This document shows, piece after piece, positions 14,216 through 21,926 of a stretch of 42,804 bases of DNA. The first letter of the stretch is position 1; each line of letters opens with the position of its first letter. Source of the DNA: Oscillospiraceae bacterium (GTDB lineage: Bacteria; Bacillota; Clostridia; Oscillospirales; Ruminococcaceae); NCBI GenBank assembly GCA_022769365.1, contig JALEJO010000012.1, positions 66,917-109,720 on the forward strand, read 5' to 3'. The notes under the pieces are model-generated. The model was not told the DNA's origin. It searched no databases and saw only the letters and a program-made list of their open reading frames with translations. Position numbers and translations under genes: made by a program.

Positions 14216-14236
14216 TTGCAGAACAGTTTTTTATTT
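14199..14236 (+). terminator. Attenuator terminator before the methyltransferase gene
   Basis: AAACTGTTCTGCA (14201-14213) and TGCAGAACAGTTT (14217-14229) form a perfect 13-bp stem with a three-base loop, ending in TTTTTT. It lies inside the leader, eight bases before the AGGAGG of the first structural gene, so it must be conditional. Confidence 0.9.
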
Positions 14237-14249
14237 GCAGGAGGAAAAA

Positions 14250-15146
14250 ATGGTCGTTGAACAGGAAAGCATAACTGCTAAACTTTGTGCATTTGCAAGA
14301 GCTTGGCATTCAATAAAATCAAAGAATAAAATTTTTGATGATTATCTTGCTTTTGATATTATGGGAAAAGAACAGTACGATGAAATGTACGATATAATCA
14401 GAAGCGGATTTGGTGAAGGAAAAAATTTCTCACCTGAAGATACAGAACAGATTATTCAGGAATATATGGCACCGATACCACTTTCACGAATAAAATTTAC
14501 AGAAAATCGTTTGATGAGATTTAAAAAGAAACATGGTAAAATACAGTATGTTATATGCGGTGCAGGTTCAGATACTTTTTCATTCAGAAATAATGACCCT
14601 GATATAGAAATATTTGAAGTTGACCACCCTGATACTCAAAGAGTAAAAAAAGAGAGAATTGAAAAACTCGAATGGAAAATACCGTCAAATGTTCATTTTG
14701 TTTCAGTTGATTTTGAAAAAGAAAAAATGACGGAAAAACTTCTTGAAAATGGTTTTGACCCTGAAAAGAAAACGTTTTTCAGTATTCTTGGAGTTTCATA
14801 TTATCTGACACTTCCTGTTTTTACAAACACACTTAGTCAGATTTCAGATTTATCTGCACCTGAAAGTGCACTTGTTTTTGATTACCCTGTTAAAGAGGGA
14901 GATTTTCCTCCAAGAGTAAAAAGACTTGAGGGAATAACAAGGTCGCTTGGTGAAGTTATGCGAGGCGGTTTCGATTATGGAGAAATTTCAAGAGCATTGT
15001 ATTCACTTGGTTTTCAGATAGATACTTTTCTTAATGCGGAAAGTGTTCAGGAAGTTTATTTTTCAGACAGAGATGATGACTTGAGAGCGTTTGAAAATGT
15101 CAATCTGCTTTCAGCCTTATATACAGGAGGATTCGATTATGAATAA
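14250..15146 (+). CDS. Class I SAM-dependent methyltransferase (LCM-like)
   Basis: 298 residues from the ATG at 14250, chosen for AGGAGG seven bases upstream; an upstream in-frame start would run through the terminator stem. The Rossmann-type SAM site is visible in YVICGAGSDTFSFR and EIFEVDHPDTQRVKKERI, with FFSILGVSYYLTLPVF later, as in the leucine carboxyl methyltransferase family. The acceptor is unknown. Its product, S-adenosylhomocysteine, feeds luxS and mccAB downstream. B. subtilis has a comparable set (yrrT-mtnN-mccA-mccB), so the role may be to channel SAM into cysteine synthesis. Confidence 0.85.
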   Translation: MVVEQESITAKLCAFARAWHSIKSKNKIFDDYLAFDIMGKEQYDEMYDIIRSGFGEGKNFSPEDTEQIIQEYMAPIPLSRIKFTENRLMRFKKKHGKIQYVICGAGSDTFSFRNNDPDIEIFEVDHPDTQRVKKERIEKLEWKIPSNVHFVSVDFEKEKMTEKLLENGFDPEKKTFFSILGVSYYLTLPVFTNTLSQISDLSAPESALVFDYPVKEGDFPPRVKRLEGITRSLGEVMRGGFDYGEISRALYSLGFQIDTFLNAESVQEVYFSDRDDDLRAFENVNLLSALYTGGFDYE

Positions 15147-15594
15147 AATCGCAAGTTTTACAGTCAATCACAACACATTAAAACCTGGTATTTACGTTTC
15201 AAGAAAAGACGGAGATACAGTTACATATGACCTTAGAATGAAAAAGCCGAACGCAGGAAGCTACATTTCACCTAAGTCACTTCACACAATAGAACATCTT
15301 CTTGCAACATATGTAAGAAATTCAGAATATACAGACAGAGTAATATACGCAGGTCCTATGGGATGTCGAACAGGCTTCTATCTTATTTTAAGAGACAGCA
15401 TAACAAGACAGCAGACACTTGAACTTGTGAGAAATGCATTTAAATATATTGCAGCTTTCGAGGGAGAAATTCCCGGAAATAAGCCTGAAGAATGCGGAAA
15501 TTATCTTGAACACGATTTAGCTCAGGCTAAGGAAGATGCAAAAGAATATAACGAAGTTTTAAAGAATATAACAGCGGAAGATTTTGATTATTAA
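15139..15594 (+). CDS. luxS: S-ribosylhomocysteine lyase LuxS
   Basis: It cleaves S-ribosylhomocysteine to homocysteine and the autoinducer-2 precursor DPD. 151 residues with the metal ligands H49TIEH53 and Cys119 (KPEECGNYLEHDL), and the active-site Cys76 in GPMGCRTGFY. The ATG at 15139 has ACAGGAGG upstream and overlaps the methyltransferase end by eight bases; a longer in-frame version starting inside the preceding gene is not credible. The nucleosidase Pfs/MtnN, which must supply its substrate, is not in this operon and should be elsewhere. Confidence 0.97.
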   Translation: MNKIASFTVNHNTLKPGIYVSRKDGDTVTYDLRMKKPNAGSYISPKSLHTIEHLLATYVRNSEYTDRVIYAGPMGCRTGFYLILRDSITRQQTLELVRNAFKYIAAFEGEIPGNKPEECGNYLEHDLAQAKEDAKEYNEVLKNITAEDFDY

Positions 15595-15611
15595 TAAGGA
15601 GAGTTATTAAA

Positions 15612-16772
15612 ATGAGTAAGTTTAAAAATATAAATACAGCTTTAATTCACGGCGGAATTTCACTTGATGAAAGAACAGGTGCAGTAAATGTTCCAATCTA
15701 TCAGACTTCAACATTCAAGCAGGATGGACTTGGAAAAATGCGTGGTTATGAATATTCAAGAACAGGCAACCCTACAAGAGAAGCCCTTGAAGCACTTATC
15801 GCTGAACTTGAAAACGGATATGCAGGCTTTGCATTTGCATCAGGTATGGCAGCTGCAACAGCAGTTTTAAGCCTTTTAAATTCAGGTGACAAGGTTCTTA
15901 TTTCAAGCAATGTTTACGGCGGAACATTCAGAGTTCTTGACAAAGTTTTCAATCATTTTGGAATTACATATAAAATTTCAGATACAGAAGATATTGCAAG
16001 CTTTGAAAAGGATATAACAGATGATGTTAAGGCAGTTTTGCTTGAAAGCCCTGCAAATCCGCTTATGACAGTAACAGATATTGCAGCCGTTTCAGAAGTT
16101 GCACACAAACATAATCTTCTTGTTATTGTAGATAACACATTTATGACACCATACCTTCAGAAACCTCTTGATTTAGGTGCAGATATTGTTATACACAGTG
16201 CAACAAAATATCTTGGCGGACACAGCGACGTTGTTGCAGGTCTTGCAGTTGTTAAAACAAAGGAACTTGCTGAAAAAATTGCATTTATTCAGAATTCGAC
16301 AGGTGGCGTTCTTCCTCCATTTGATTCATTCTTACTTATAAGAGGTATCAAAACTTTAAGCGTAAGAATGGACAGACACGTTTCAAATGCAGAAAAAGCA
16401 GCTGAATATCTTGTTAACAACAAGGCAGTTAAAAATGTTTATTATCCTGGACTTAAAACAGACAAGGGTTATGAAATAAACAAAAAACAGGCACGTAACG
16501 GCGGTGTTATGATTTCTTTTGAACTCGTTGACGGATACGACATTGAAAAGTTCTTTGAATCACTGAAACTTGTTATGCTTGCTGAAAGTCTTGGCGGTGT
16601 TGAATCACTTGTATGCCACCCATCAACAATGACACACGCATCTATTCCAGAAGAAATCCGTAAAAAAGTCGGCATCACAGACGGACTTATCAGACTTTCA
16701 ATAGGAATTGAAGATATAGATGATATTCTTGAAGATATAGACAACGCAATCAAGGAAAGCAAGGTGAAATAA
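15612..16772 (+). CDS. mccB: Trans-sulfuration PLP enzyme, probable cystathionine gamma-lyase
   Basis: 386 residues of the Cys/Met-metabolism PLP family. Seen: YEYSRTGNPTREALE, FASGMAA, the DNTFMTPYLQKPLDLGAD block and the PLP lysine Lys199 in SATKYLGGHSD, with the conserved VESLVCHPSTMTHASIP near the end. Sequence alone does not separate cystathionine gamma-lyase, gamma-synthase and beta-lyase. The partner downstream is cystathionine beta-synthase-like and luxS supplies homocysteine, so the lyase (reverse trans-sulfuration, giving cysteine) is the best fit. The AAGGAG start follows luxS by 17 bases. Confidence 0.88.
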   Translation: MSKFKNINTALIHGGISLDERTGAVNVPIYQTSTFKQDGLGKMRGYEYSRTGNPTREALEALIAELENGYAGFAFASGMAAATAVLSLLNSGDKVLISSNVYGGTFRVLDKVFNHFGITYKISDTEDIASFEKDITDDVKAVLLESPANPLMTVTDIAAVSEVAHKHNLLVIVDNTFMTPYLQKPLDLGADIVIHSATKYLGGHSDVVAGLAVVKTKELAEKIAFIQNSTGGVLPPFDSFLLIRGIKTLSVRMDRHVSNAEKAAEYLVNNKAVKNVYYPGLKTDKGYEINKKQARNGGVMISFELVDGYDIEKFFESLKLVMLAESLGGVESLVCHPSTMTHASIPEEIRKKVGITDGLIRLSIGIEDIDDILEDIDNAIKESKVK

Positions 16773-16775
16773 CTG

Positions 16776-17687
16776 ATGTTCTATTATGATTCAATGCACG
16801 ACCTTATAGGTAACACTCCGCTTGTTAAATTAAACAATATATGCGAAAATAAGAGTGTGAAAATATTTGCAAAACTTGAATTATATAATCCGTCAGGAAG
16901 TGTTAAAGACAGAACGGGAAAATATATGATTGAAGATGCGGAAAGAAAAGGCATTCTCAAAAAGGGAAGTACAATAGTTGAAGCAACAGCAGGAAATACA
17001 GGTCTTGGTATTGCATTTTGTGCATTGAACAAAGGATATAAAGTTATATTTGTTGTGCCTGAAAAGTTTTCAATTGAAAAGCAGACTTTAATGATGGCGT
17101 TAGGTGCTGAAATTGTAAATACACCACGTGAGGGCGGAATGCTTGGTGCAGTTGCAAAAGCGGAAGAAATAAAGGCACAGATACCAAATTCCGTTTCACT
17201 CGGACAGTTTAAAAATATGAGTAACCCTCTTGCACATTATGAAACAACCGGAAAAGAAATATATGAAGGTCTTGACGGAAACATCGATTATATTGTTGCA
17301 GGTGCAGGAAGTGGCGGAACATATTCAGGTGTTCTGAAATATGCAAAAGAACAGAATAGCAATATAAAGGGTGTTCTTGCTGACCCTGTAGGTTCTACAA
17401 TGGGCGGTGGCGAACACAGCGACTACAATATCGAAGGTATTGGAAACGATTTTATAGCCGATACAATGGATATGAACCTCGTCGATAAAGTTATAAAAAT
17501 AACAGATGATGAAGCTTTTGATATGTCGAGAAAGCTTGCTTCTGAAGAGGGAATTATAGCAGGTTCTTCATCAGGTGCAGCAATGGCAGCAGTTATAAAA
17601 CTCAGCAGGGAAGTTGAAAACGTGAATATAGTTACAATTTTTCCTGACAGAGGCGACAGATATTTCAGTGCAAATCTTTATAAATAA
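16776..17687 (+). CDS. mccA: Cystathionine beta-synthase / cysteine synthase family enzyme
   Basis: 303 residues of the OASS/CBS fold: IGNTPLVKL at the N terminus, the PLP lysine Lys44 in PSGSVKDRTG, the EATAGNTGLGIA loop, GAGSGGTYSGV and GIIAGSSSGAA. There is no heme or CBS regulatory domain. The family includes cysteine synthase and the O-acetylserine-dependent cystathionine beta-synthase MccA. The pairing with an mccB-type gene and luxS favours MccA, which joins homocysteine and O-acetylserine. Three bases separate it from mccB. It ends the operon at a bidirectional terminator. Confidence 0.87.
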   Translation: MFYYDSMHDLIGNTPLVKLNNICENKSVKIFAKLELYNPSGSVKDRTGKYMIEDAERKGILKKGSTIVEATAGNTGLGIAFCALNKGYKVIFVVPEKFSIEKQTLMMALGAEIVNTPREGGMLGAVAKAEEIKAQIPNSVSLGQFKNMSNPLAHYETTGKEIYEGLDGNIDYIVAGAGSGGTYSGVLKYAKEQNSNIKGVLADPVGSTMGGGEHSDYNIEGIGNDFIADTMDMNLVDKVIKITDDEAFDMSRKLASEEGIIAGSSSGAAMAAVIKLSREVENVNIVTIFPDRGDRYFSANLYK

Positions 17688-17690
17688 TAA

Positions 17691-17726
17691 AAAAACAGGG
17701 TGCAGAAAATGCACCCTGTTTTTATT
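17691..17726. terminator. Bidirectional terminator between mccA and a lipoprotein gene
   Basis: AAAAACAGGGTGCA (17691-17704) and TGCACCCTGTTTTT (17710-17723) form a perfect 14-bp stem with a GAAAA loop, serving both convergent units. Confidence 0.95.
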
Positions 17727-18351
17727 ATCCAAAAACATAATATCCGTCTTTTTCTTTAATAACAAGAATTTCGTTGTCGGTTAAAATATATTGTTCTGAA
17801 TCTCCGTTTACTTCCGCAACGATTGAAAAATAAACATCATAAAGATTTTCAGCGTTGTTTTTCAAATTATTATAAAATTCATCGCCAAAAATATCTTTGT
17901 ACAAATCAATATTTGCATCAAGGTCATCACTTTGACCTTTTGAAAATTCTATTTCGGTTATTTTAAAAGAAGCATCTGATTTTTCAGTTTTGTCTGTCGG
18001 GAGATATGAAGCAGCACTTTGAAGAAGTTTGTCATAAAGTTCGTTAAAGACTTCTTTGAAATCATAAGAATATTTTTCTTCAAGCATTGCATTCATTTTT
18101 TCGTAGTATTCAGGATAGATTGATTCTTTATACAAATCAAAATCCTTTGATTCAATGGCATAAAAATATTTCTCAACTGCCAATGCACAATCTTTGTCGA
18201 TAACAGTGTTATCATATTCAAGATGATAATGTTCACCGTTTATATCTTTATTTTCAGTGGTTTCCTCTGATCTCTTTGAGTTATTAGAAGTTGTGCAGCT
18301 GCATAAAACAGCTGCACATAAGAGAACAGGGAAAAGCTTAAATAATTTCAT
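17725..18351 (-). CDS. Lipoprotein, paralogue of the one at 21104
   Basis: 208 residues. The signal peptide MKLFKLFPVLLCAAVLCSC has a lipobox with lipidated Cys19. A charged linker follows, then a globular part: DCALAVEKYFYAIESKDFDLYKESIYPEYY, LYDKLLQSAA, FKITEIEFSKGQSDD and a C-terminal strand ending in VIKEKDGYYVFG. The same order of segments is found in the protein at 21104-21733. The fold resembles small NTF2-like or DUF4878-type lipoproteins, but I cannot assign a family. It begins 22 bases after typA and is probably cotranscribed with it. Confidence 0.8.
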   Translation of the reverse strand: MKLFKLFPVLLCAAVLCSCTTSNNSKRSEETTENKDINGEHYHLEYDNTVIDKDCALAVEKYFYAIESKDFDLYKESIYPEYYEKMNAMLEEKYSYDFKEVFNELYDKLLQSAASYLPTDKTEKSDASFKITEIEFSKGQSDDLDANIDLYKDIFGDEFYNNLKNNAENLYDVYFSIVAEVNGDSEQYILTDNEILVIKEKDGYYVFG

Positions 18352-18373
18352 CAGCTTTCTCCGTAATATTCAA

Positions 18374-20191
18374 TTAATTCTTCGCACGCATCTTTGCACG
18401 CTGGTTATTATTTAAAATTCTCTTTCTGATACGAAGTGACTTTGGAGTAACTTCAAGAAGTTCATCATCAGCAAGGAATTCAATGCAGTCTTCCATACTT
18501 AAAATTGTTGGAGGGATAAGTCTTAAAGCATCATCACTACCGCTTGAACGTGTGTTTGTGAGGTGCTTTTTCTTGCATACGTTAACGTTCATATCTTCTG
18601 ATTTAGGTGACTGACCAACAACCATACCTTCGTATACAGGAGTACCTGCACCAATAAAGAGAGTACCTCTTTCCTGAGCGTTGTAAAGACCATATGTAAC
18701 AGCTTCACCGGTTTCAAAAGCAACGAGAGAACCTGTTTTTCTTCTTTCAATTTCACCTTTGAAAGGAGCATATCCTTCAAATATACTGCTCATAATTCCT
18801 TCGCCCTTAGTGTCTGTTAAGAATTCACTCTTGTAACCGAAAAGTCCTCTTGACGGAATAAGGAATGTAAGACGTGTTCTGTTGCCCTGTGGGTGCATTT
18901 CCTGAAGTTCAGCTTTACGAGTACCCATCTTTTCCATAACGTTTCCTACGCTTTCAGCCGGCACGTCAATAAGGAGTCTTTCGATAGGTTCGTACTTCTT
19001 GCCTTCAATTGTTTTGTAAAGAACTCTTGGAGTTGAAACACCGAGTTCATAACCTTCTCTTCTCATATTTTCAATAAGAATTGAAAGGTGCATTTCGCCA
19101 CGTCCGCAAACTCTGAATGAATCAGTTGAATCTGTGTCTGAAACTCTGAGAGAAACGTCCTTTAAAAGTTCACGGTAAAGTCTTTCACGAAGCTGACGTG
19201 AAGTAACGAATTTACCTTCCTGACCTGCAAACGGGCTGTCGTTTACAGAGAAAGTCATTTCAACTGTTGGTTCACTGATTTTTGTAAACGGAAGAAGTTC
19301 AGGATTTTCAACATCACAGATTGTATCACCAATTGTGATATTTTCAATACCGCTTATCCATACAATATCACCGACAGTTGCTTCTTTAACAGGAACACGA
19401 AGAAGTCCCTGAATCTGGAGAAGTGAAACAATTTTTGATTTATATATTTCATCAGGATTATGGTAGTTGCCTACTGCAACATTTTGATTTACTGCAATAT
19501 GACCTCTTTCAATTCTGCCGATACCAATTCTGCCAACATATTCGTTATAGTCGATAGAAGAAACAAGCATCTGTAAAGGACCGTTTTCATCACCCTTAGG
19601 AGGGTCAATATAATTTAAAATTTTATCAAAGAGAGGAACGAGGTTTTCGCCTTCTTTGTATGGATCTTCTGAAGCTGTACCTGCTCTGCCTGAACAATAG
19701 AGGATAGGGCTGTCGAGCTGTTCATCGTTTGCATCAAGATCAAGGAGAAGTTCAAGAACTTCATCACCGACTTCATCAAGTCTTGCATCAGGCTTATCTA
19801 TTTTATTTACAACAACAATAATTTTAAGTCCGAGTTCAAGTGCTTTTGAAAGAACGAATCTTGTCTGAGGCATAGGACCTTCAGCAGCATCAACAAGGAG
19901 TATAACACCGTCTACCATATTAAGAACACGTTCAACTTCGCCGCCGAAATCAGCGTGTCCAGGAGTATCGATAATGTTTATTTTAACATTATTATACATA
20001 ACGGATGTATTTTTTGCAAGGATTGTAATACCTCTTTCTCTTTCAAGGTCATTTGAGTCCATAACTCTGTCGGCAACTTCCTGATTATCTCTGAATACGC
20101 CGCCCTGTTTGAGCATTTCATCAACAAGTGTTGTTTTACCATGGTCAACGTGAGCGATAATTGCGATATTTCTCAAATCTTCTCTTATCAT
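18374..20191 (-). CDS. typA: Ribosome-associated GTPase TypA/BipA
   Basis: 605 residues, full family length. Translation-factor GTPase motifs: AHVDHGKTT (G1), RERGITI (G2), [12 protein letters not shown] (G3) and NKIDKPDAR (G4). EF-G-like domains and the BipA-specific C-terminal domain follow ([34 protein letters not shown], then [22 protein letters not shown]). It acts on the 50S subunit in assembly and stress adaptation. The ATG at 20191 follows GGGAGGAAAA; an upstream in-frame extension of 39 codons has no such signal and reaches into the tRNA terminator region. Confidence 0.96.
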   Translation of the reverse strand: MIREDLRNIAIIAHVDHGKTTLVDEMLKQGGVFRDNQEVADRVMDSNDLERERGITILAKNTSVMYNNVKINIIDTPGHADFGGEVERVLNMVDGVILLVDAAEGPMPQTRFVLSKALELGLKIIVVVNKIDKPDARLDEVGDEVLELLLDLDANDEQLDSPILYCSGRAGTASEDPYKEGENLVPLFDKILNYIDPPKGDENGPLQMLVSSIDYNEYVGRIGIGRIERGHIAVNQNVAVGNYHNPDEIYKSKIVSLLQIQGLLRVPVKEATVGDIVWISGIENITIGDTICDVENPELLPFTKISEPTVEMTFSVNDSPFAGQEGKFVTSRQLRERLYRELLKDVSLRVSDTDSTDSFRVCGRGEMHLSILIENMRREGYELGVSTPRVLYKTIEGKKYEPIERLLIDVPAESVGNVMEKMGTRKAELQEMHPQGNRTRLTFLIPSRGLFGYKSEFLTDTKGEGIMSSIFEGYAPFKGEIERRKTGSLVAFETGEAVTYGLYNAQERGTLFIGAGTPVYEGMVVGQSPKSEDMNVNVCKKKHLTNTRSSGSDDALRLIPPTILSMEDCIEFLADDELLEVTPKSLRIRKRILNNNQRAKMRAKN

Positions 20192-20293
20192 TTTCTTTTT
20201 TCCTCCCGAAAACAGCATATTAGCGTGGGTTTGTATACAGTTATACATTATATGATATATTATATTAAAATTGCACATAATGCATATAAACAC

Positions 20294-20322
20294 AAAAAAC
20301 TCCTGCATTTCTCATGCAGGAG
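20294..20322 (-). terminator. Terminator of the tRNA operon
   Basis: On the minus strand CTCCTGCAT and ATGCAGGAG form a perfect 9-bp stem followed by TTTTTTG, right after the last tRNA. Confidence 0.92.
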
Positions 20323-20326
20323 ATTC

Positions 20327-20411
20327 TGGTGGGAGAAGATGGATTCGAACCATCGAAGCATTACGCAACAGATTTACAGTCTGCCCCATTTGGCCACTCT
20401 GGAATTCTCCC
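20327..20411 (-). tRNA. tRNA-Tyr (GTA), copy 2
   Basis: 85 bases including an encoded 3' CCA. The acceptor GGGAGAA/TTCTCCC, anticodon GTA in CAGACTGTAAATCTG, a long class II variable arm and GGTTCGAATCC T-arm are all present. It is identical in sequence to the copy at 20551-20635. Confidence 0.96.
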
Positions 20412-20446
20412 TCTGATTGCATCATTTTGTCGTTAAGACAAAAATA

Positions 20447-20522
20447 TGGAGCTGGTGGACGGACTTGAACCCCCGACCTGCTGATTACAAATCAGCTGCT
20501 CTACCAACTGAGCTACACCAGC
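20447..20522 (-). tRNA. tRNA-Thr (TGT), copy 2
   Basis: 76 bases with encoded CCA. Acceptor GCTGGTG/CACCAGC, D-arm GCTCAGTTGGTAGAGC, anticodon TGT in CTGATTTGTAATCAG and T-arm GGGGGTTCAAGTCC. It is identical to 20671-20746. Confidence 0.96.
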
Positions 20523-20550
20523 TTCTATAATTAGAAATATTAAATTAAAA

Positions 20551-20635
20551 TGGTGGGAGAAGATGGATTCGAACCATCGAAGCATTACGCAACAGATTTA
20601 CAGTCTGCCCCATTTGGCCACTCTGGAATTCTCCC
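20551..20635 (-). tRNA. tRNA-Tyr (GTA), copy 1
   Basis: 85 bases, identical to 20327-20411, with a GTA anticodon, long variable arm and encoded CCA. Confidence 0.96.
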
Positions 20636-20670
20636 GATTCTGCAAGAAATCTTGTCATAAGACAAAAATA

Positions 20671-20746
20671 TGGAGCTGGTGGACGGACTTGAACCCCCGA
20701 CCTGCTGATTACAAATCAGCTGCTCTACCAACTGAGCTACACCAGC
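20671..20746 (-). tRNA. tRNA-Thr (TGT), copy 1
   Basis: 76 bases, identical to 20447-20522, with a TGT anticodon and encoded CCA. Together with the following Tyr gene it forms the first unit of a Thr-Tyr tandem duplication. Confidence 0.96.
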
Positions 20747-20787
20747 TTCTTGCAAAAGAAACAATTTTATCTTTCAAAAGAAAGATA

Positions 20788-20864
20788 TGGTCGAGGCGAC
20801 AGGACTCGAACCTGCGGCATCTTGGTCCCAAACCAAGCACTCTACCAAACTGAGTTACGCCTCG
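20788..20864 (-). tRNA. tRNA-Pro (TGG)
   Basis: 77 bases with encoded CCA. Acceptor CGAGGCG/CGCCTCG, D-arm ACTCAGTTTGGTAGAGT, anticodon TGG in CTTGGTTTGGGACCAAG and T-arm CAGGTTCGAGTCCTG. It is the promoter-proximal gene of the operon. Confidence 0.96.
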
Positions 20865-21009
20865 TTTAATTCGTCAAGTTTGAATCATAAATTCAATTCA
20901 TAAAACAGGAATCGTTCTCTCTGACGTATGTTCATTATGACTTGAATTATCTCGATTCTTAGCGGTTTTTCACTCTGTTTTGTGTCCGCCGTGTCACTCA
21001 ACGAATATT

Positions 21010-21038
21010 ATTATATCACAAACAAACTCATTTGTCAA
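21010..21038 (-). promoter_or_regulatory. Promoter of the tRNA operon
   Basis: On the minus strand TTGACA (21038-21033), a 17-base spacer and TATAAT (21015-21010): a full consensus match, as expected for stable RNA. About 140 bases of 5' leader separate it from tRNA-Pro; I see no further feature in that leader. Confidence 0.92.
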
Positions 21039-21103
21039 GCGTTTTTTCAAAAAAAATAAAATTTTTTTTTGAAATCTGAAAAAACACCTGTTTTTAGCTG
21101 ATT

Positions 21104-21733
21104 TTATGCAGTAACAATTTTATATTTGTCGTCAATTTTCAAGATAAATATGTTCTGATTCGTTTTTTCGTACTCTTCACCGCCTGCACTTACAGTAAAA
21201 GCAAGTGTAAGTTTTGCACTTTCGGTTACTTTTTTCGAGTAGTCTTCGTTTGTTAAATCTGAAAGAAGCTGGATTATATCTTTTGCACCTGATGTATCTT
21301 CATCATTATCAAAATCAGTTATGCTTATGAGTTTAATATTAAAATTATCGCCCGACTGATTTTTAATTCCATTGTAAAGTGCATCAAGGAAAGACTGTTC
21401 GTCATAATTTTCAGAAGAGTAAACATCATTTATAAGATAACTCTGGTATTCTTCTATAGTAACAGTCTTGTAGAGTTCAAGATTTTTTGTCTGAACAGAA
21501 TAGAAGTAGTCTGCAACCGAAGATGCAATATCATTTGTGATAAATCTGCTGTCATACTCCATCGGAAGAGAAAAACTTTCGTCATCGTCGTGAACAACAT
21601 CGCCATAGTTCTGGTCTGCCTCTTCAAAATTGTATGTTTCGTTGGCATCATCTTTTTTATTGTTTGATGAGCAGCCTGCAAAAGAGCACATAACGGCACA
21701 TACTGCAATCAAAGAAATTAATTTGATTTTCAT
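21104..21733 (-). CDS. Lipoprotein, paralogue of the one at 17725
   Basis: 209 residues from the ATG at 21733, preceded by GGAGGTTCTTTTT; an ATG five codons upstream contains that ribosome binding site and is less likely. The signal peptide ends in MCSFAGC with lipidated Cys21. An acidic, disordered linker (KKDDANETYNFEEADQNYG) leads to the same segments as its paralogue: IASSVADYFYSVQTKNLELYKT, ALYNGIKNQ, FNIKLISITDFDND, AKLTLAFTVSAGGEEYEKT and ILKIDDKYKIV. Function is unknown; an extracellular or peptidoglycan-facing role follows from the lipid anchor. Confidence 0.8.
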   Translation of the reverse strand: MKIKLISLIAVCAVMCSFAGCSSNNKKDDANETYNFEEADQNYGDVVHDDDESFSLPMEYDSRFITNDIASSVADYFYSVQTKNLELYKTVTIEEYQSYLINDVYSSENYDEQSFLDALYNGIKNQSGDNFNIKLISITDFDNDEDTSGAKDIIQLLSDLTNEDYSKKVTESAKLTLAFTVSAGGEEYEKTNQNIFILKIDDKYKIVTA

Positions 21734-21825
21734 AAAAAGAACCTCCATTTAATTTAATATGATTATTATACCACAGTTTCAATACAAATGCAAGAATTTT
21801 GATATATTTTATTTTTTAGTTGTGA

Positions 21826-21867
21826 TATAATAGACTCACAACATGAGATATAGAACCGGTTATATAT
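21826..21867 (+). promoter_or_regulatory. bglA promoter with LacI-type operator
   Basis: TG-A-TATAAT (extended -10, hexamer at 21826-21831) with a weak -35. A near-perfect 20-base palindrome centred on AACCGGTT (21854-21861, arms extending to 21848-21867) lies at about +10 to +30. The central CpG and position match operators of LacI/GalR-family repressors. No such repressor gene is in the window. Confidence 0.6.
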
Positions 21868-21926
21868 TAAATTCATAATAATTAAACGATTGACTTAGAA
21901 ACAAAGTAGAGTATGAGGTAATTAAT

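Noticed and set aside
14193..14249. N-terminal extension of the methyltransferase
   Set aside because: It would be encoded by the attenuator terminator stem and has no ribosome binding site, while AGGAGG precedes the ATG at 14250.
11160..14249. SAM-I (S-box) riboswitch or Met/Cys T-box in the two sulfur leaders
   Set aside because: Neither the conserved T-box sequence nor the S-box core elements can be found by reading; the leaders are instead occupied by Cys-rich frames.
20192..20308. N-terminal extension of typA by 39 codons
   Set aside because: No ribosome binding site, unusual composition, and it reaches into the tRNA terminator; the start at 20191 matches the family and has GGGAGG.
20400..20760. 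CRISPR-like repeat array
   Set aside because: The repeated units are two tRNA-Thr/tRNA-Tyr pairs, not short repeats with unique spacers.
20141..20853. Short protein frames over the tRNA genes (with segments like MDSNHRSITQQIYSLPH)
   Set aside because: These are the complements of tRNA-Tyr and tRNA-Thr genes, a common annotation artefact.
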